Below are positions 11,338 to 20,552 of a DNA stretch of 64,000 bases, in pieces. Source of the DNA: Conoideocrella luteorostrata. Taxonomy: Eukaryota > Ascomycota > Sordariomycetes > Hypocreales > Clavicipitaceae. The notes below the pieces were generated by a model that worked only from the letters and a program-made list of their open reading frames with translations, did not search any database and was not told the origin of the DNA. The stretch covers positions 62,001 to 126,000 of the forward strand of contig JASWJB010000021.1 in the NCBI GenBank assembly GCA_032433595.1. Reading direction: 5' to 3'. Each line of letters opens with the position of its first letter. The stretch's first letter is position 1. The position numbers and the translations under genes are program-made.

Positions 11338-11471
11338 ATATCCGCTCCATACACGTGTAATCCAACACACCTACGACAATCTATTCAACCTCTGACCCAT
11401 AGCTATGGCATCCACCATTCTGCGAGATACGTCGGGTAGGCCAAAATAACTCATGCGAAGCCGGGCATCTA

Positions 11472-12260
11472 TTAATGGCCACTCCTCCGCATCCCGAAGT
11501 CTTGACGATGGGAGTTGATAGTAATAAGTGCCTTATTCAAAGTAAAGCCAACAATTTCGCAGGCAAGAGCCACGACGATCTCCGTTATGACACTTAAGCT
11601 CAGATAGAGCCCAACGGTGGAGGTACTACCAACTAAGATAATCAGACAGGAGTACACGAGTCGGAGAATGACGAAAGGGATGCAGAAGACAACCGCTAGT
11701 AGGATACGGTTTTCGCCCTTAGGAATGTAACTCCTACTGACAGTGGCATAGGCTACCTCTAGGCAGAACATAATGAAGACAGCCACCATGATGATTATGC
11801 CCACGTGGCTAAGAGCCGAGTAGTGGACCTTGAGTTGACCACTCTCTACGGTGATACTGGATTTGATGCCGCCAACAATAACAAGGACAATGGCTAATAG
11901 CATAAGAATTTCGATGAGTTGTTGATGCAAAGGTTTGAGAATGATTTGGCCACAATTACTCATTGACAAGAACAGACGATTGAGAAGTCCAAATAAGATT
12001 AGGATCAACGGGCCAAGGCCAAGACCGTTGGTAGTCTGCCAGCCGCTATACAAAGCGTAGTTATCAGGCTCAGAAATCGTGCCAAGCCGGAGACCGGAGC
12101 CGATGATACGGGCGAGGGAGAGGACAACGAGGTAGCGCCATCCGGTAGCTTTTGTGAAGCCATGTTTGACGCATAGGATTATTGCACCTCCTAGTGAGAC
12201 GGCGAAGATGACGATTTGGACAATCGAAATCAAGTCATATGTATCGATAGATTGGCTCAT
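11472..12260 (-). CDS. Fungal seven-helix integral membrane protein (DUF7702-like)
   Basis: 262 aa from the ATG at 12260; the frame is open further upstream but only with a non-ATG codon. The sequence has about seven hydrophobic helices separated by short loops, starting YDLISIVQIVIFAVSL near residues 8-25, with the conserved-looking CVKHGF and WRYLVVLSLARIIGSGLRLG after helix 1 and GLGPLILILFGLL in the middle. This layout is common in fungal plasma-membrane proteins of unknown function often annotated DUF7702 (family assignment from memory). No intron is needed and no stop interrupts it. There is no visible link to the metabolic genes on its left. Confidence 0.8.
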   Translation of the reverse strand: MSQSIDTYDLISIVQIVIFAVSLGGAIILCVKHGFTKATGWRYLVVLSLARIIGSGLRLGTISEPDNYALYSGWQTTNGLGLGPLILILFGLLNRLFLSMSNCGQIILKPLHQQLIEILMLLAIVLVIVGGIKSSITVESGQLKVHYSALSHVGIIIMVAVFIMFCLEVAYATVSRSYIPKGENRILLAVVFCIPFVILRLVYSCLIILVGSTSTVGLYLSLSVITEIVVALACEIVGFTLNKALITINSHRQDFGMRRSGH

Positions 12261-12683
12261 TAGGAATTTCTGTTGTCGTGGCTCAATGTGGCTCGTCAAG
12301 TAGTTTTGAGGTAAAGTCTTCGCAAAATTTCTTATCATGTCAAATAAATAGATCGTATAGTCAATTTTGCTTGGATCGGGTGGGTGGCTCAAAGCTGTAT
12401 ATTGTGAGATCAAAATTTACTACAGGTCGCCAGGGAATTGATCATAAATAGAAAACTGCCGTGTTGTAAAAGGGGCAAAGACAGATAAATGACATGCACG
12501 TGGCGGAGTAGGCAGTGGGTGAAAACATCTTCAACTATAGGTACAATGCAAACCCCTGCTGTTACTTGTGTGAAGGAAACTTTGGAGCAGCATGAAACGA
12601 CAGACCAACTTACAAAGGGGAAATGGTGGGCAAATGGGGGTTTGGGGGCGTTTGTTGAAAAGCTGCGCCCGTTGGTACCACCA
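12261..12683. other. Short intergenic region
   Basis: About 420 bp between the membrane-protein start and the TRIM-like element. It holds the likely promoter (ATAAATAG near 12444) and an 80-codon open frame at 12489-12731 that runs into the element and has no recognisable domain. Confidence 0.3.
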
Positions 12684-12688
12684 GGTTA

Positions 12689-13230
12689 TGTCAGATTAAA
12701 TATTCGCTGCACCAAAGGTGCAAAAGTATAAGCTTACTACATATTATTATAGTAAGTAATTATCATGTTTTATATTATCCAACGCGCCCCTTAGGGAAGG
12801 CGGGGGGCTGGCTTTCCTGTTCCGGTCGTCTATAGGTGGAAATTCTCAGTCGGCCCTTTCCATAAACCGCTCACCCATGGGCTGCTTCCCTCGGGCGGCT
12901 CCAACTCTCGACCTTTACCACATAAGATGACATGTGTAGCCAATTAGCGCATTTTCTGTAGGGTGCTGGCGCGCGCAGCGCGTATGCCTTATAAATAGGT
13001 GTAAGGTGCAATGCAAGCAGTCCCTTGCATTGACGGATCTTTTTGGTCTATTGGGGTAACAAGCACACCTTGTTATCTTACATTTTTCCGGATGTTACAG
13101 GTTAGCGTGAACGTCACCCTCCCGAGCTCATAACTGTCAGATAAAATATCCGCTGCACCATATGTGCAAAAGTATAAGCTTACTAAATACTATTATAGTA
13201 AGTAATTATCATGTTTTATATTATCTAACA
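12689..13230 (+). mobile_element. TRIM-like element: 96-bp terminal direct repeats with target duplication
   Basis: Terminal repeats at 12689-12784 and 13135-13230, both 96 bp and nearly identical, starting TGTCAGAT; the right one ends CTAACA. The whole 542-bp unit is flanked by a perfect GGTTA duplication (12684-12688, 13231-13235). That is the structure of a terminal-repeat retrotransposon in miniature. The ~350-bp interior has no open frame. It contains a TATA-like TTATAAATA at 12990 and a perfect 9-bp stem (CAATGCAAG / CTTGCATTG, 13009-13032). No clear tRNA-type primer site or polypurine tract was found, so orientation is arbitrary. Confidence 0.87.
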
Positions 13231-13425
13231 GGTTAAGGTCCTTTGACCCGAAGTGATGTAGGACATTTCCTTACTCGGCAATTGTACTGCGACGACGAGA
13301 ACTCTCAACATTTCCAACAACCTGGCAGCAATCTACAAGCTTACGTGATCTCGTTGAGCTATCTTCGTTTATGAAATATTTGATGGACAGTTATGTATGT
13401 ACATATCTCTTTCGACGGTCAAGAC

Positions 13426-13509
13426 TGTCACACAAAGAATGGCGTAGCCAGAGGCCACTTTTCATGTGTAGTTATGATCCTTAAATAGGCTCATATTTTT
13501 CCTGTGACA
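13426..13509 (+). mobile_element. 84-bp TGTCA...TGACA mini-element, copy 2, with target duplication
   Basis: An 84-bp unit starting TGTCA and ending TGACA, flanked by a perfect AAGAC duplication (13421-13425 and 13510-13514). It is the reverse complement of the repeat at 7662-7744. It is too short to encode anything. It could be a very short solo LTR, since TGTCA...TGACA termini are common in fungal Ty3/gypsy LTRs, or a MITE-like element with a 5-bp terminal inverted repeat. Confidence 0.75.
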
Positions 13510-13697
13510 AAGACAGATTAATAACGCCACAATTGAAGTCACCGGCTCGGTTATGTATGCCAAGCATCAGCAGTCGGTGCTTCCTGGATCCGGAGAAGGC
13601 TGTATTTCGGCAAAATCTGTGTCGGGACCTGTCAGTTAGCTTAGGGTATCGTGTGGGGAGGCTTATCGCTTCTTCGTCGCCCTCTAACTTCTCCTTG

Positions 13698-13894
13698 TGT
13701 GGGTTGCACAGGGTTGTGCAATGATCTAGATCATCGGCTTCAAATGCAATATATTAATAATTCAGTCTGTCTATCTAAGAAGAAGAAAATAAGTCAAGGT
13801 GGAAGTCATGATATCGTCGTATAAATATCGTGGCTTGAAGGTAGCCACGTGACGGGCTCGTAAGCTTCCTATTGTGCTTGGCGGCATTCCAACA
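13698..13894 (+). mobile_element. Solo LTR family A, copy 1 (197 bp)
   Basis: Begins TGTGGGTTGCACAGG and ends CGGCATTCCAACA; flanked by CCTTG on both sides (13693-13697 and 13895-13899). Exactly the same length as the copies at 14252 and 20356. Contains a TATA-like GTATAAATAT and the palindromic CACGTG. No internal retroelement domain lies next to it. Confidence 0.9.
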
Positions 13895-14251
13895 CCTTGA
13901 GAGTGACTTCCATGGCTGAGAATGATGGATTCACGTTGCCCTACCTAATTCGCTAGGACAGTTGTAGCGATTACTGAAACCGAAAACTGGTGATTGTATT
14001 TATTAAGGTCATTGAAGTCACGCTTAAAACAACATATTTACTGCATAGAAAGACTGTAACTGAGGCGAAACTTTGGTGTTCTGGTTAGACATATGGTTCT
14101 TACATCACACTTGCCTAATAATCTAACTTGCCTCCCTAATTAGATGACACCGGCTGATCTGTCGGAGAAATTTCCCGTTGAGCTCACACCGTCTTCCGAA
14201 AACGATGAGTGCGTGGTGGGGCTTTTCTGGCATAGGCTAAGGCAGGGATAC

Positions 14252-14448
14252 TGTGGGTTGCACAGGGGTACTGTGCAAGTTGATATAGATCAAATGCTTC
14301 AATTCAATATATTCATAAGTGTCTGTTATCTAAGAAGAAGAAAAGAAGTCACGGTGGAAGTCACGATATCGTCGTATAAATATCGTGGCTAGAAGGTGAC
14401 CACGTGACGGGTTCTGTGCTTCCTATTGTGCTTGGCGGCATTCCAACA
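14252..14448 (+). mobile_element. Solo LTR family A, copy 2 (197 bp)
   Basis: Same termini as copy 1 and very similar sequence, flanked by GATAC on both sides (14247-14251 and 14449-14453). It lies only 357 bp after copy 1 in the same orientation; different target duplications show two separate insertions, not a pair of LTRs from one element. Confidence 0.9.
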
Positions 14449-14479
14449 GATACAGATCGCCCCGACGCCATACCTTTGG

Positions 14480-14613
14480 TGTCAGGGGCCCGTTAGGTGA
14501 CTCTGGCCGATAGGCGCCTTATATAGCTGGATACCGGGGGCATTCGGCATCGGCCGCTATTGCTGGATCTTTTTGTTCCTGGTGCAGGGGTAAACCCAGT
14601 GCCCACCGTGACA
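14480..14613 (+). mobile_element. Probable solo LTR family C (134 bp, TGTCA...TGACA)
   Basis: GC-rich 134-bp segment starting TGTCAGGGGCC and ending CACCGTGACA. The flanking pentamers are TTTGG and CTTGG, one mismatch that fits a C-to-T change. It has a TATA-like CTTATATAG and a GGATCTTTTTG block also found in the interior of the TRIM-like element. It starts 31 bp after the family A copy 2. Boundaries are probable rather than certain. Confidence 0.6.
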
Positions 14614-15420
14614 CTTGGTCCGCGTCGGCATTCGGCGTTAAGCTACATATTGGGGTTTGCTCCACATATTTTCATCTGCCACATCTCCCTCATTATTACT
14701 GGTTTTTGAGTTTCGTTAGTTAGATCAAACTTATGGATAATTGCGCCGAAAACAGCTTCCGTTCTGTTCTGGTAATATTGTGGTTTGTTTGTTATATTAG
14801 CGGTCCAGTGTGCAATTAAAAGGGCACTAAATGTTGGATACACCGGGGTTATGCTAATGGACGACTATTTATTTAGTAGTTAATCGTTGATTCGCGTTTA
14901 CTCAATTCTTGAATTTTTTGGTAATTCTTGTTGGAGTGGGGTTGGCCCAACCCAAGATAATCAAAACACCCATCCCCATCGCTTTATCTGTGATAATGGC
15001 CAGGTCATGCGCATTACTTGTTCCTGCCACGATGGTGAAGCCTGGGGTGTGGTTTAATGCATGGAATCCACCGGGATGCCGAAACCACCGTGGAAGCCAG
15101 GACAGGCGTACGCTACGTTGCCTAGGGCGTAAGTTCTTGATTAGTAGCGACAGCTATACCTTTGACCATATAGACATACCCATATTAGTCGAGCCTGCTA
15201 TGGCAATGTCGAAATTGCAGCTAACGGGAGAGCCAAGTAGCTCCATTGCGGATGCATACGCTAAACAAATAGTCTTGTTGGGCCTTAATTCCGCGTAACA
15301 GTTACTCCTGTGTCACAAGTGAGCAGCTATGGAAGTCGGTCTCTAAGGCAGTGGAAAAATGTCCTTGATTTCTATCTAATTGACGGGAATTCGGCTGCTA
15401 TTTATCTCTACGATATTCCT
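14614..15420. other. Non-coding region with an unassigned open frame
   Basis: About 800 bp. One open frame on the plus strand (14909-15298, 129 aa) has no recognisable domain and lacks a good start context; other frames are broken by stops. It looks like decayed sequence between LTR relics. Confidence 0.3.
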
Positions 15421-15660
15421 CTTTTCGTGCATTTATTCCATTCCATTGATTCTGACGATATCGTCGATATCATCCGTTTCCGGTGATGTTGAATTCCTCG
15501 TGCGGGGCGCATTCCTCGGCATTGTTCAATTTTGACGATATTGAATGCTTCCGGTCGTACGATTCTGTTGAATTTGAATGCTTCCGACGATGTTGAATAA
15601 TTCCGGTCGCATTGTGTGTTTTCGGTGATATTGAGTGCATCGTTGTGGAGTGCTTCCTGT
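15421..15660. repeat. Degenerate tandem repeat
   Basis: The motifs GATGTTGAAT / GATATTGA and CTTCCGGTCG / TTCCGGTGAT recur at irregular 20-35 bp spacing over about 240 bp. It begins with a small palindromic core (ACGATATCGTCGATATCAT). No coding reading seems intended. It lies next to the 3' end of the broken M20 peptidase. Confidence 0.5.
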
Positions 15661-15691
15661 GACATCCTGAGCCAAAATCAAACTAAGCTAG

Positions 15692-16376
15692 TCATCGCAA
15701 GCCCTTATTGATGTCAAGTGTCGCCACGGAAAACATATTGCCGCCGGAGACTGACCTTTTGTATTCAACTGAACAGCCCGTAGCCAAAGCGGCCCCATAA
15801 AAACATTTGACTACTCTGTCTTTGACAGCCTCCGCTGCTTTTAATGTCGTATTTCTACAATAATAGTTCACGGCGGCACTGGCATGAATTACATTCGGAC
15901 TTTGTCCACCATTTGCAATTACGCCGTGAATTCTTTCATGCGGCTGGATCTGTTGTCTCAGCATTGACACCCCACTTTAACATAAACAGACAGCATCGAG
16001 AGCGTTGGTGCCTTGCCATGGAGCATTTGCTGCGTGTGCCGACTTGCCAGTGAAAGTGGCCCTTATTTTGACGTTAGCAGTCGGTTTACTGTAAGCTACA
16101 CCCAACACACCGTCTGAAAACCTGTTAAGAGCTGTATGGTGAACCATAATACACGCATCGACATCCTTGTATGGCCCCGCTTCAACGAGACGAAGCTTTC
16201 CGCCTCCGGCTTCCTCTGCCGGAGTTCCTATCAGCCTGACCCGACCAGGGAGTCGATGTTCTTTTATGACGGCGGCTACGCTAGGAAACGCGGCAATCAA
16301 CGAGGTGGCAGTCAGGTTGTGGCCGCAAGCGTGGCCAATCTTCGGAAGGGCGTCGTACTTGACATTGAAGGCAACC
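15692..16376 (-). pseudogene. M20 metallopeptidase/amidohydrolase fragment
   Basis: On the minus strand the sequence reads AFNVKYDALPKIGHACGHN (the metal-binding HACGHN core), then GTPAEEAGGGK (catalytic/metal EE), MVHHTALN, KSAHAANAPWQGTNALDAV and SMLRQQIQPHERIHGVI, all typical of M20D aminoacylase-like peptidases. A TAA at 15977-15979 interrupts the frame between ALDAV and SMLRQQ, where the family has none. The N-terminal third is missing: homology stops exactly at 16376, where a copia-type LTR begins. The C-terminal end after about 15692 is also lost. No M20 sequence resumes beyond the LTR, so the locus suffered a deletion or recombination as well as the insertion. Confidence 0.85.
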
Positions 16377-16689
16377 TGTGGAGATTAGAGTGGCACCTTC
16401 GGAAATGACTGATGCCTCGTATTAGCTAGATTCGTACGATAGTGGAAGAATGTGGCACGATGCCAAGGAATGTAGGCCTAAGGCCACTAAATTCAAGGTA
16501 ATTTCCCGGTCACTGAAGGTCAATAAAGTAGGGTCAAGATGCCCTTCAGAGGGTATTATTCAAGTCAGAATATCATCTATAAATATCACTGCTCACACTC
16601 TTCAATATCGTCAAATCCGTCTATTCCTGCCTATTTCCACTGTTTCCAAATTGCTCCTTCTGCTACTTATGAAGGCACATAACGCAACA
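16377..16689 (+). mobile_element. Solo LTR, Ty1/copia type (family D), copy 2
   Basis: 313 bp beginning TGTGGAGATTAGAGTGGCACC and ending CACATAACGCAACA. It is clearly the same family as the 5' LTR of the element at 40274. No clean target duplication is found (GCAACC on the left, GCAAG on the right). It abuts the truncated M20 gene. The missing duplication suggests the LTR marks a rearrangement breakpoint rather than a simple insertion. Confidence 0.85.
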
Positions 16690-17464
16690 GCAAGATGCCA
16701 CTGTACCCTTCTAAACTTGTTCATGCAACGTCTTGGTCCGTATGTGTTGAAACTAGGATGGGTTCCATCAGAAAAATCAGTGCCGTGAATAGCTAAGAAA
16801 GAGGAAGTTTAGACTTACTACAGGAGAATGCAACTGGTATCAGGAAGCTGTCAAGAGCGCTAGGAAAAAGCCAAGAAAATCCTTGAATATCATGGGACAG
16901 AATCAGGATCTAGAGGCCCAGATACTATTACTAGGGTAGATTGAAGAAAATCCCTGCGGGTTTGGAAGGCATTAGGCATCATCAGGAGCATCCAATATTT
17001 TTTTTTCTGCCATTTTCCGTTCTGCTCATTTGTTCAGACCTGGGTCCTCACAAACGTAAGAGAATAACTAGACTCGTTTTATTGCCTGACTTGAACTAAA
17101 CAGCCTAGGGAACATATACCGAGACACAACAGTAGCGGAAAGTAGCTTCTCAGCTATAGAATTCACCTCTCTTCTAATGGTCGTAATCTTTGACTAGGTT
17201 CAGCCTGAGTATTGAAGGTGTGAGAGGCCCTATTCTCAGGGACGCAACTCGTGCACCCCGGAGCTCTGGTTAGGACGGCCATATGAGTTACTGATAACGC
17301 AAAGGTAATATTCACTTTCAGTGCCCCGTTTAAAATCATAGTAAGATGCAACTCGTGCATTGATGAATTTAGGATACGAGATTTGATGTTAAGCGCCCTG
17401 CATTGTCGCTGCCGTCCTGAGAAGAGAAGATTTTTTTTTTCGTCATCAAAATTTGTACTTTGGG
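16690..17464. other. Intergenic region, nothing recognised
   Basis: About 775 bp downstream of the regulator gene. I see no open frame with recognisable domains; a minus-strand frame at 17163-17468 lies in the 3' flank of the regulator and has no support. Confidence 0.35.
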
Positions 17465-19481
17465 TCACGTCTTAGCTTTCTCCTCACAAGTGTTACCCTC
17501 GGAATTTGCTGGAGACGCCTCTTCCCCATGATGATATGGTTTTTGGGTTCTGGTAGCGAAACCGGAGGCTGAAGGTTGTATTTCAGCTGACAGCTGCTTC
17601 TCAAAGTCATGTAGTATGGACAATGGTTTTGCAGCTCGGTAATCTGTGCAAATAAGCATTGATGGAACGCGAATACTCAACTTCGGCAGCAAGATTAGTA
17701 AGGCCGGCCAAGAAGTTTAAAAAGTAAGATAAACGGAGGAATGCAAACGAAATGAGATTGAGATATCTGTTATTTACCTGTTTAAGTATCAAGCAAACTC
17801 GAACCCCGAGTTGTGAGCCGATGTAGTCCAGACGGCCTCGCACCCACATTCTCTGGGCATCGGTCAAGTAGTCCAGGGATTGTATAAATGCAAGTGGCCA
17901 TGCCATGAAATAGCCCATTAATCCCTTTAGCGAATTGTTATCACCACACGCAAAGGTTGGAAGGTTCGGCATACCGGCTCTGTTCCTGTCCTGACGAAAC
18001 CATCCGAGCTGGAACGGCACAGAGGCTATGACGTCGCTCACGAGACCTGTGGTTACTCGCATGGCTCTGGCGTATCCTTCAGTGGTCTTGTAGCTTACTG
18101 GCGCGTGTGTCCACGCTATACAGCGAACAATGATGGAGTGTAAAATAGCTCTGGCACATCGCATCAAATTCCACACTGCAGAAATCCAGAAGTCGTGGTA
18201 AACATCAATCTTCCCGAGATAAGCCTCAGCTTGATAATAATTATCCTGGCGTATGCTACTTATCCAAGCAGCTGACTTGTAATGGAAGTGTTCTGGAGAA
18301 TTTTCAGACCATTCTTTGCATTTAATATCGAGGGCTTGGCATCGTCGAACGATTCCCACGGCACAGCCCGTGTTAGATTTGCCTCGACAGGTGGACACAA
18401 GCTGGTTAGCCTGCCACCGAAGTCCACCAACTTCAAAGCAGAGTCTCTGGCATTCTGCGGCGTGTGCATCTCTACCAGCTCCTTCAACAAACCAAGATGC
18501 ATTTATCCACATTGGAGGCTTCGCTGTGCTCAAGTTATAGATGATCTGTCCAATATCAGCCGCAAAACTTCTGCCGTGCCTGCTAATGTAGCCTTTTCAA
18601 AACAAACTAGCACACTAGTTTCTGAATTACGCGTACGTACCGTTTGCATTCGAACTACAATGAGCATATCAACGCCAATTTTTGTTTCAAGCTGCTTGCA
18701 GCCACGAAGTTTGACTAATCGTATAGCCCCATGCAAATGGGAGACCCACGCCAGTCGGCCCATGATTTTCGCCGAGATACATTCGAACAAGCCCAACAAG
18801 AGAACTGAAGCTAGTGTTGCATCCTCAGCAGCAGTTATTGGATCATGCAACACAGCAGAAGTTTCCGCTAAAGCTTTAGTATATTTCTCGAGAGCCAGCC
18901 GCTCAAAGTGATTACGATTGCCAACACTATTGTTGAGAGATGCCATGGCGCAGGCTTCAAAGGCATATTGATAATGCGGCGTAGTCTTCTCGGCATTTAA
19001 TAGCGGCAAGACGAACTCCATAAAGCCTACAGCTGTACCGTTTCGGGAAATCATTATATAGTTTGAGATGAAGTGACATGTCGCGCGCTCCTCGAGGGAC
19101 GGTTGAAGAGTCATAACGGTGGTAGGCCCGGGTTCTGCGCCGAATAAAAACGCGACATCGTTTCCTGCCTTCTTGTTATTATGTCTTATTCGTCTCCACA
19201 CAACTTTCTGTGTCCCTTTCTGAGATGTCGATGCAGATCGATGATGCGGCGACACCTTAGACTCGTCTCTGTAGCCGGGGCAAAATATGCGACTCTTGGC
19301 GCATTGGTCACATGTGGGCCTCGCTTCATCACACTGTGCTGTGTCAGCGTGCAAAAAGACAACGGGCGACTGATAAGAGTGTCACCGTCAAGATAGTGAG
19401 TGGAACACAAGGTCAGACAACCTTAACCCTCCGGACCCGGCACATTTTGCATCCTTTCGAGGACTTCCCGTAATAAGCCAT
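17465..19481 (-). CDS. Zn2Cys6 fungal-specific transcription factor
   Basis: Exons on the minus strand: 19481-19422, 19333-18637, 18592-17778 and 17680-17465, giving 595 aa. Introns are 88, 44 and 97 bp; phases are consistent. Residues 12-38 form the binuclear zinc cluster (spacing C-x2-C-x6-C-x6-C-x2-C-x6-C, from GCKMCRVRRVK to FCPGYRDE). Intron 1 splits the cluster just before the third cysteine, a site often seen in this family. After it come basic residues and a long helical middle region, including a run like RRCQALDIKCKEWSE that is typical of the fungal-specific regulator domain. The 44-bp second intron is the least certain junction. Likely a nuclear activator or repressor of nearby or distant metabolic genes; no direct link to the left-arm cluster is visible. 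Confidence 0.82.
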
Positions 19482-19925
19482 CAGCGCGTGACTACTTGCA
19501 AGAGAGTCAATTCTGAGAAGGCAAACTAAATAGAGCTGAGATTGGCGCAGACTCTTGACTCGTATGTTTCTCCACGCAAGTAGGAAATGCAAACGGTACC
19601 GAAATAAAAACTTGAAGGCAATGGTATGTGACACTCGAGAAGTGTTGGCTGCTAAGCTTAATCTAAATAGATGATCAAGCCTCCTTTTGAAACCAGGCTA
19701 TGCCGCGATCACCAATACCATGTGCTGCGTGACGATCACTGGAAATAAGGTTTCAAAAGCACCTGCGCTATTGTCCGCCATCGGCATCGTCATCACGTGA
19801 CTCATTTGCAGAGCTGACTTGTGCAAAGCAAGATGGAACAACTGAGGGGTAGAATGCTAGAAGCCTGAGCTGGTTGATTACAAGGAGGGATCTATTGTTC
19901 GAAAATCCGACCTTCCTCGGGGGCT
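19482..19925. other. Upstream region of the Zn2Cys6 regulator
   Basis: About 440 bp with the likely promoter. It holds a short candidate direct repeat of CGATCAC-type words near 19700-19735. No gene or TATA box is evident. Confidence 0.3.
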
Positions 19926-20315
19926 AAAGAAAAGCCTTATTCCTGACCACAACAGAAAGGCTGAAAATCTAGCTGCAAGCCACAGTGATCAACGATAGAA
20001 AACTGGGTCAAGTCGCCGAATCCTTCCACAGCAGATGAAAAGACACGATAGGAAACTATCAAATTGAATGAACCCAAGATAGTCTGACGGATACCCCTAA
20101 ATTGACGGAATCTAGAGAGCGAATTCATGTACGAATTACTGTCAATCTCCTCGCTAAACTAGATGGGAATCAAGGGCAACATTCCACCGCACGCATTAGC
20201 ATCAGACCGACCATAGGCGCCACTTCGTGACGAACACATTGTTCTTGACTGATTAGAGATCCCTCCCTCTAACATGCGTACTTGGATATATATTAGAAAC
20301 CTCTGCCAAATCAAC
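19926..20315. repeat. Diverged duplicated segment, copy 1
   Basis: About 390 bp similar over most of its length to 24375-24735. Shared words in the same order include GAATCCTTCCACA, ATTGACGG, TCAATCTCCTC-like, AGATGGGAATCAAGG-like, TTCCACYGCACGCA and CCTCTGCCAA-like. Differences are mostly transitions, as in RIP-damaged duplicates. No coding frame is preserved. It may be part of an old transposon. Confidence 0.6.
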
Positions 20316-20355
20316 ACGATGCTGACGGTTGTCACTCAGATAAAGACCCCAAAAG

Positions 20356-20552
20356 TGTTGGAATGCCGCCAAGCACAATAGGAAGCACAGAGCCCGTCAC
20401 GTAGCCACCTTCTAGCCACGATATTTATGCGACGATATCGTGACTTGCACCGTGACTTCTTTTCTTCTTCCTTCTTAGATAACAGACACTTATGAATATA
20501 TTCAATTTGAAGCCGATGATCTAGATCATTGCACAACCCTGTGCAACCCACA
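20356..20552 (-). mobile_element. Solo LTR family A, copy 3 (197 bp, inverted)
   Basis: Reverse-orientation copy of the 197-bp family: on the plus strand it runs from TGTTGGAATGCCGCC to TGCAACCCACA. The perfect duplication AAAAG flanks it (20351-20355 and 20553-20557). Sequence is closest to copy 2. Confidence 0.9.

Noticed and set aside
18260..18502. Alternative frames over the third exon of the Zn2Cys6 regulator
   Set aside because: Only the chosen frame keeps the regulator-like helix and joins the flanking exons in phase.
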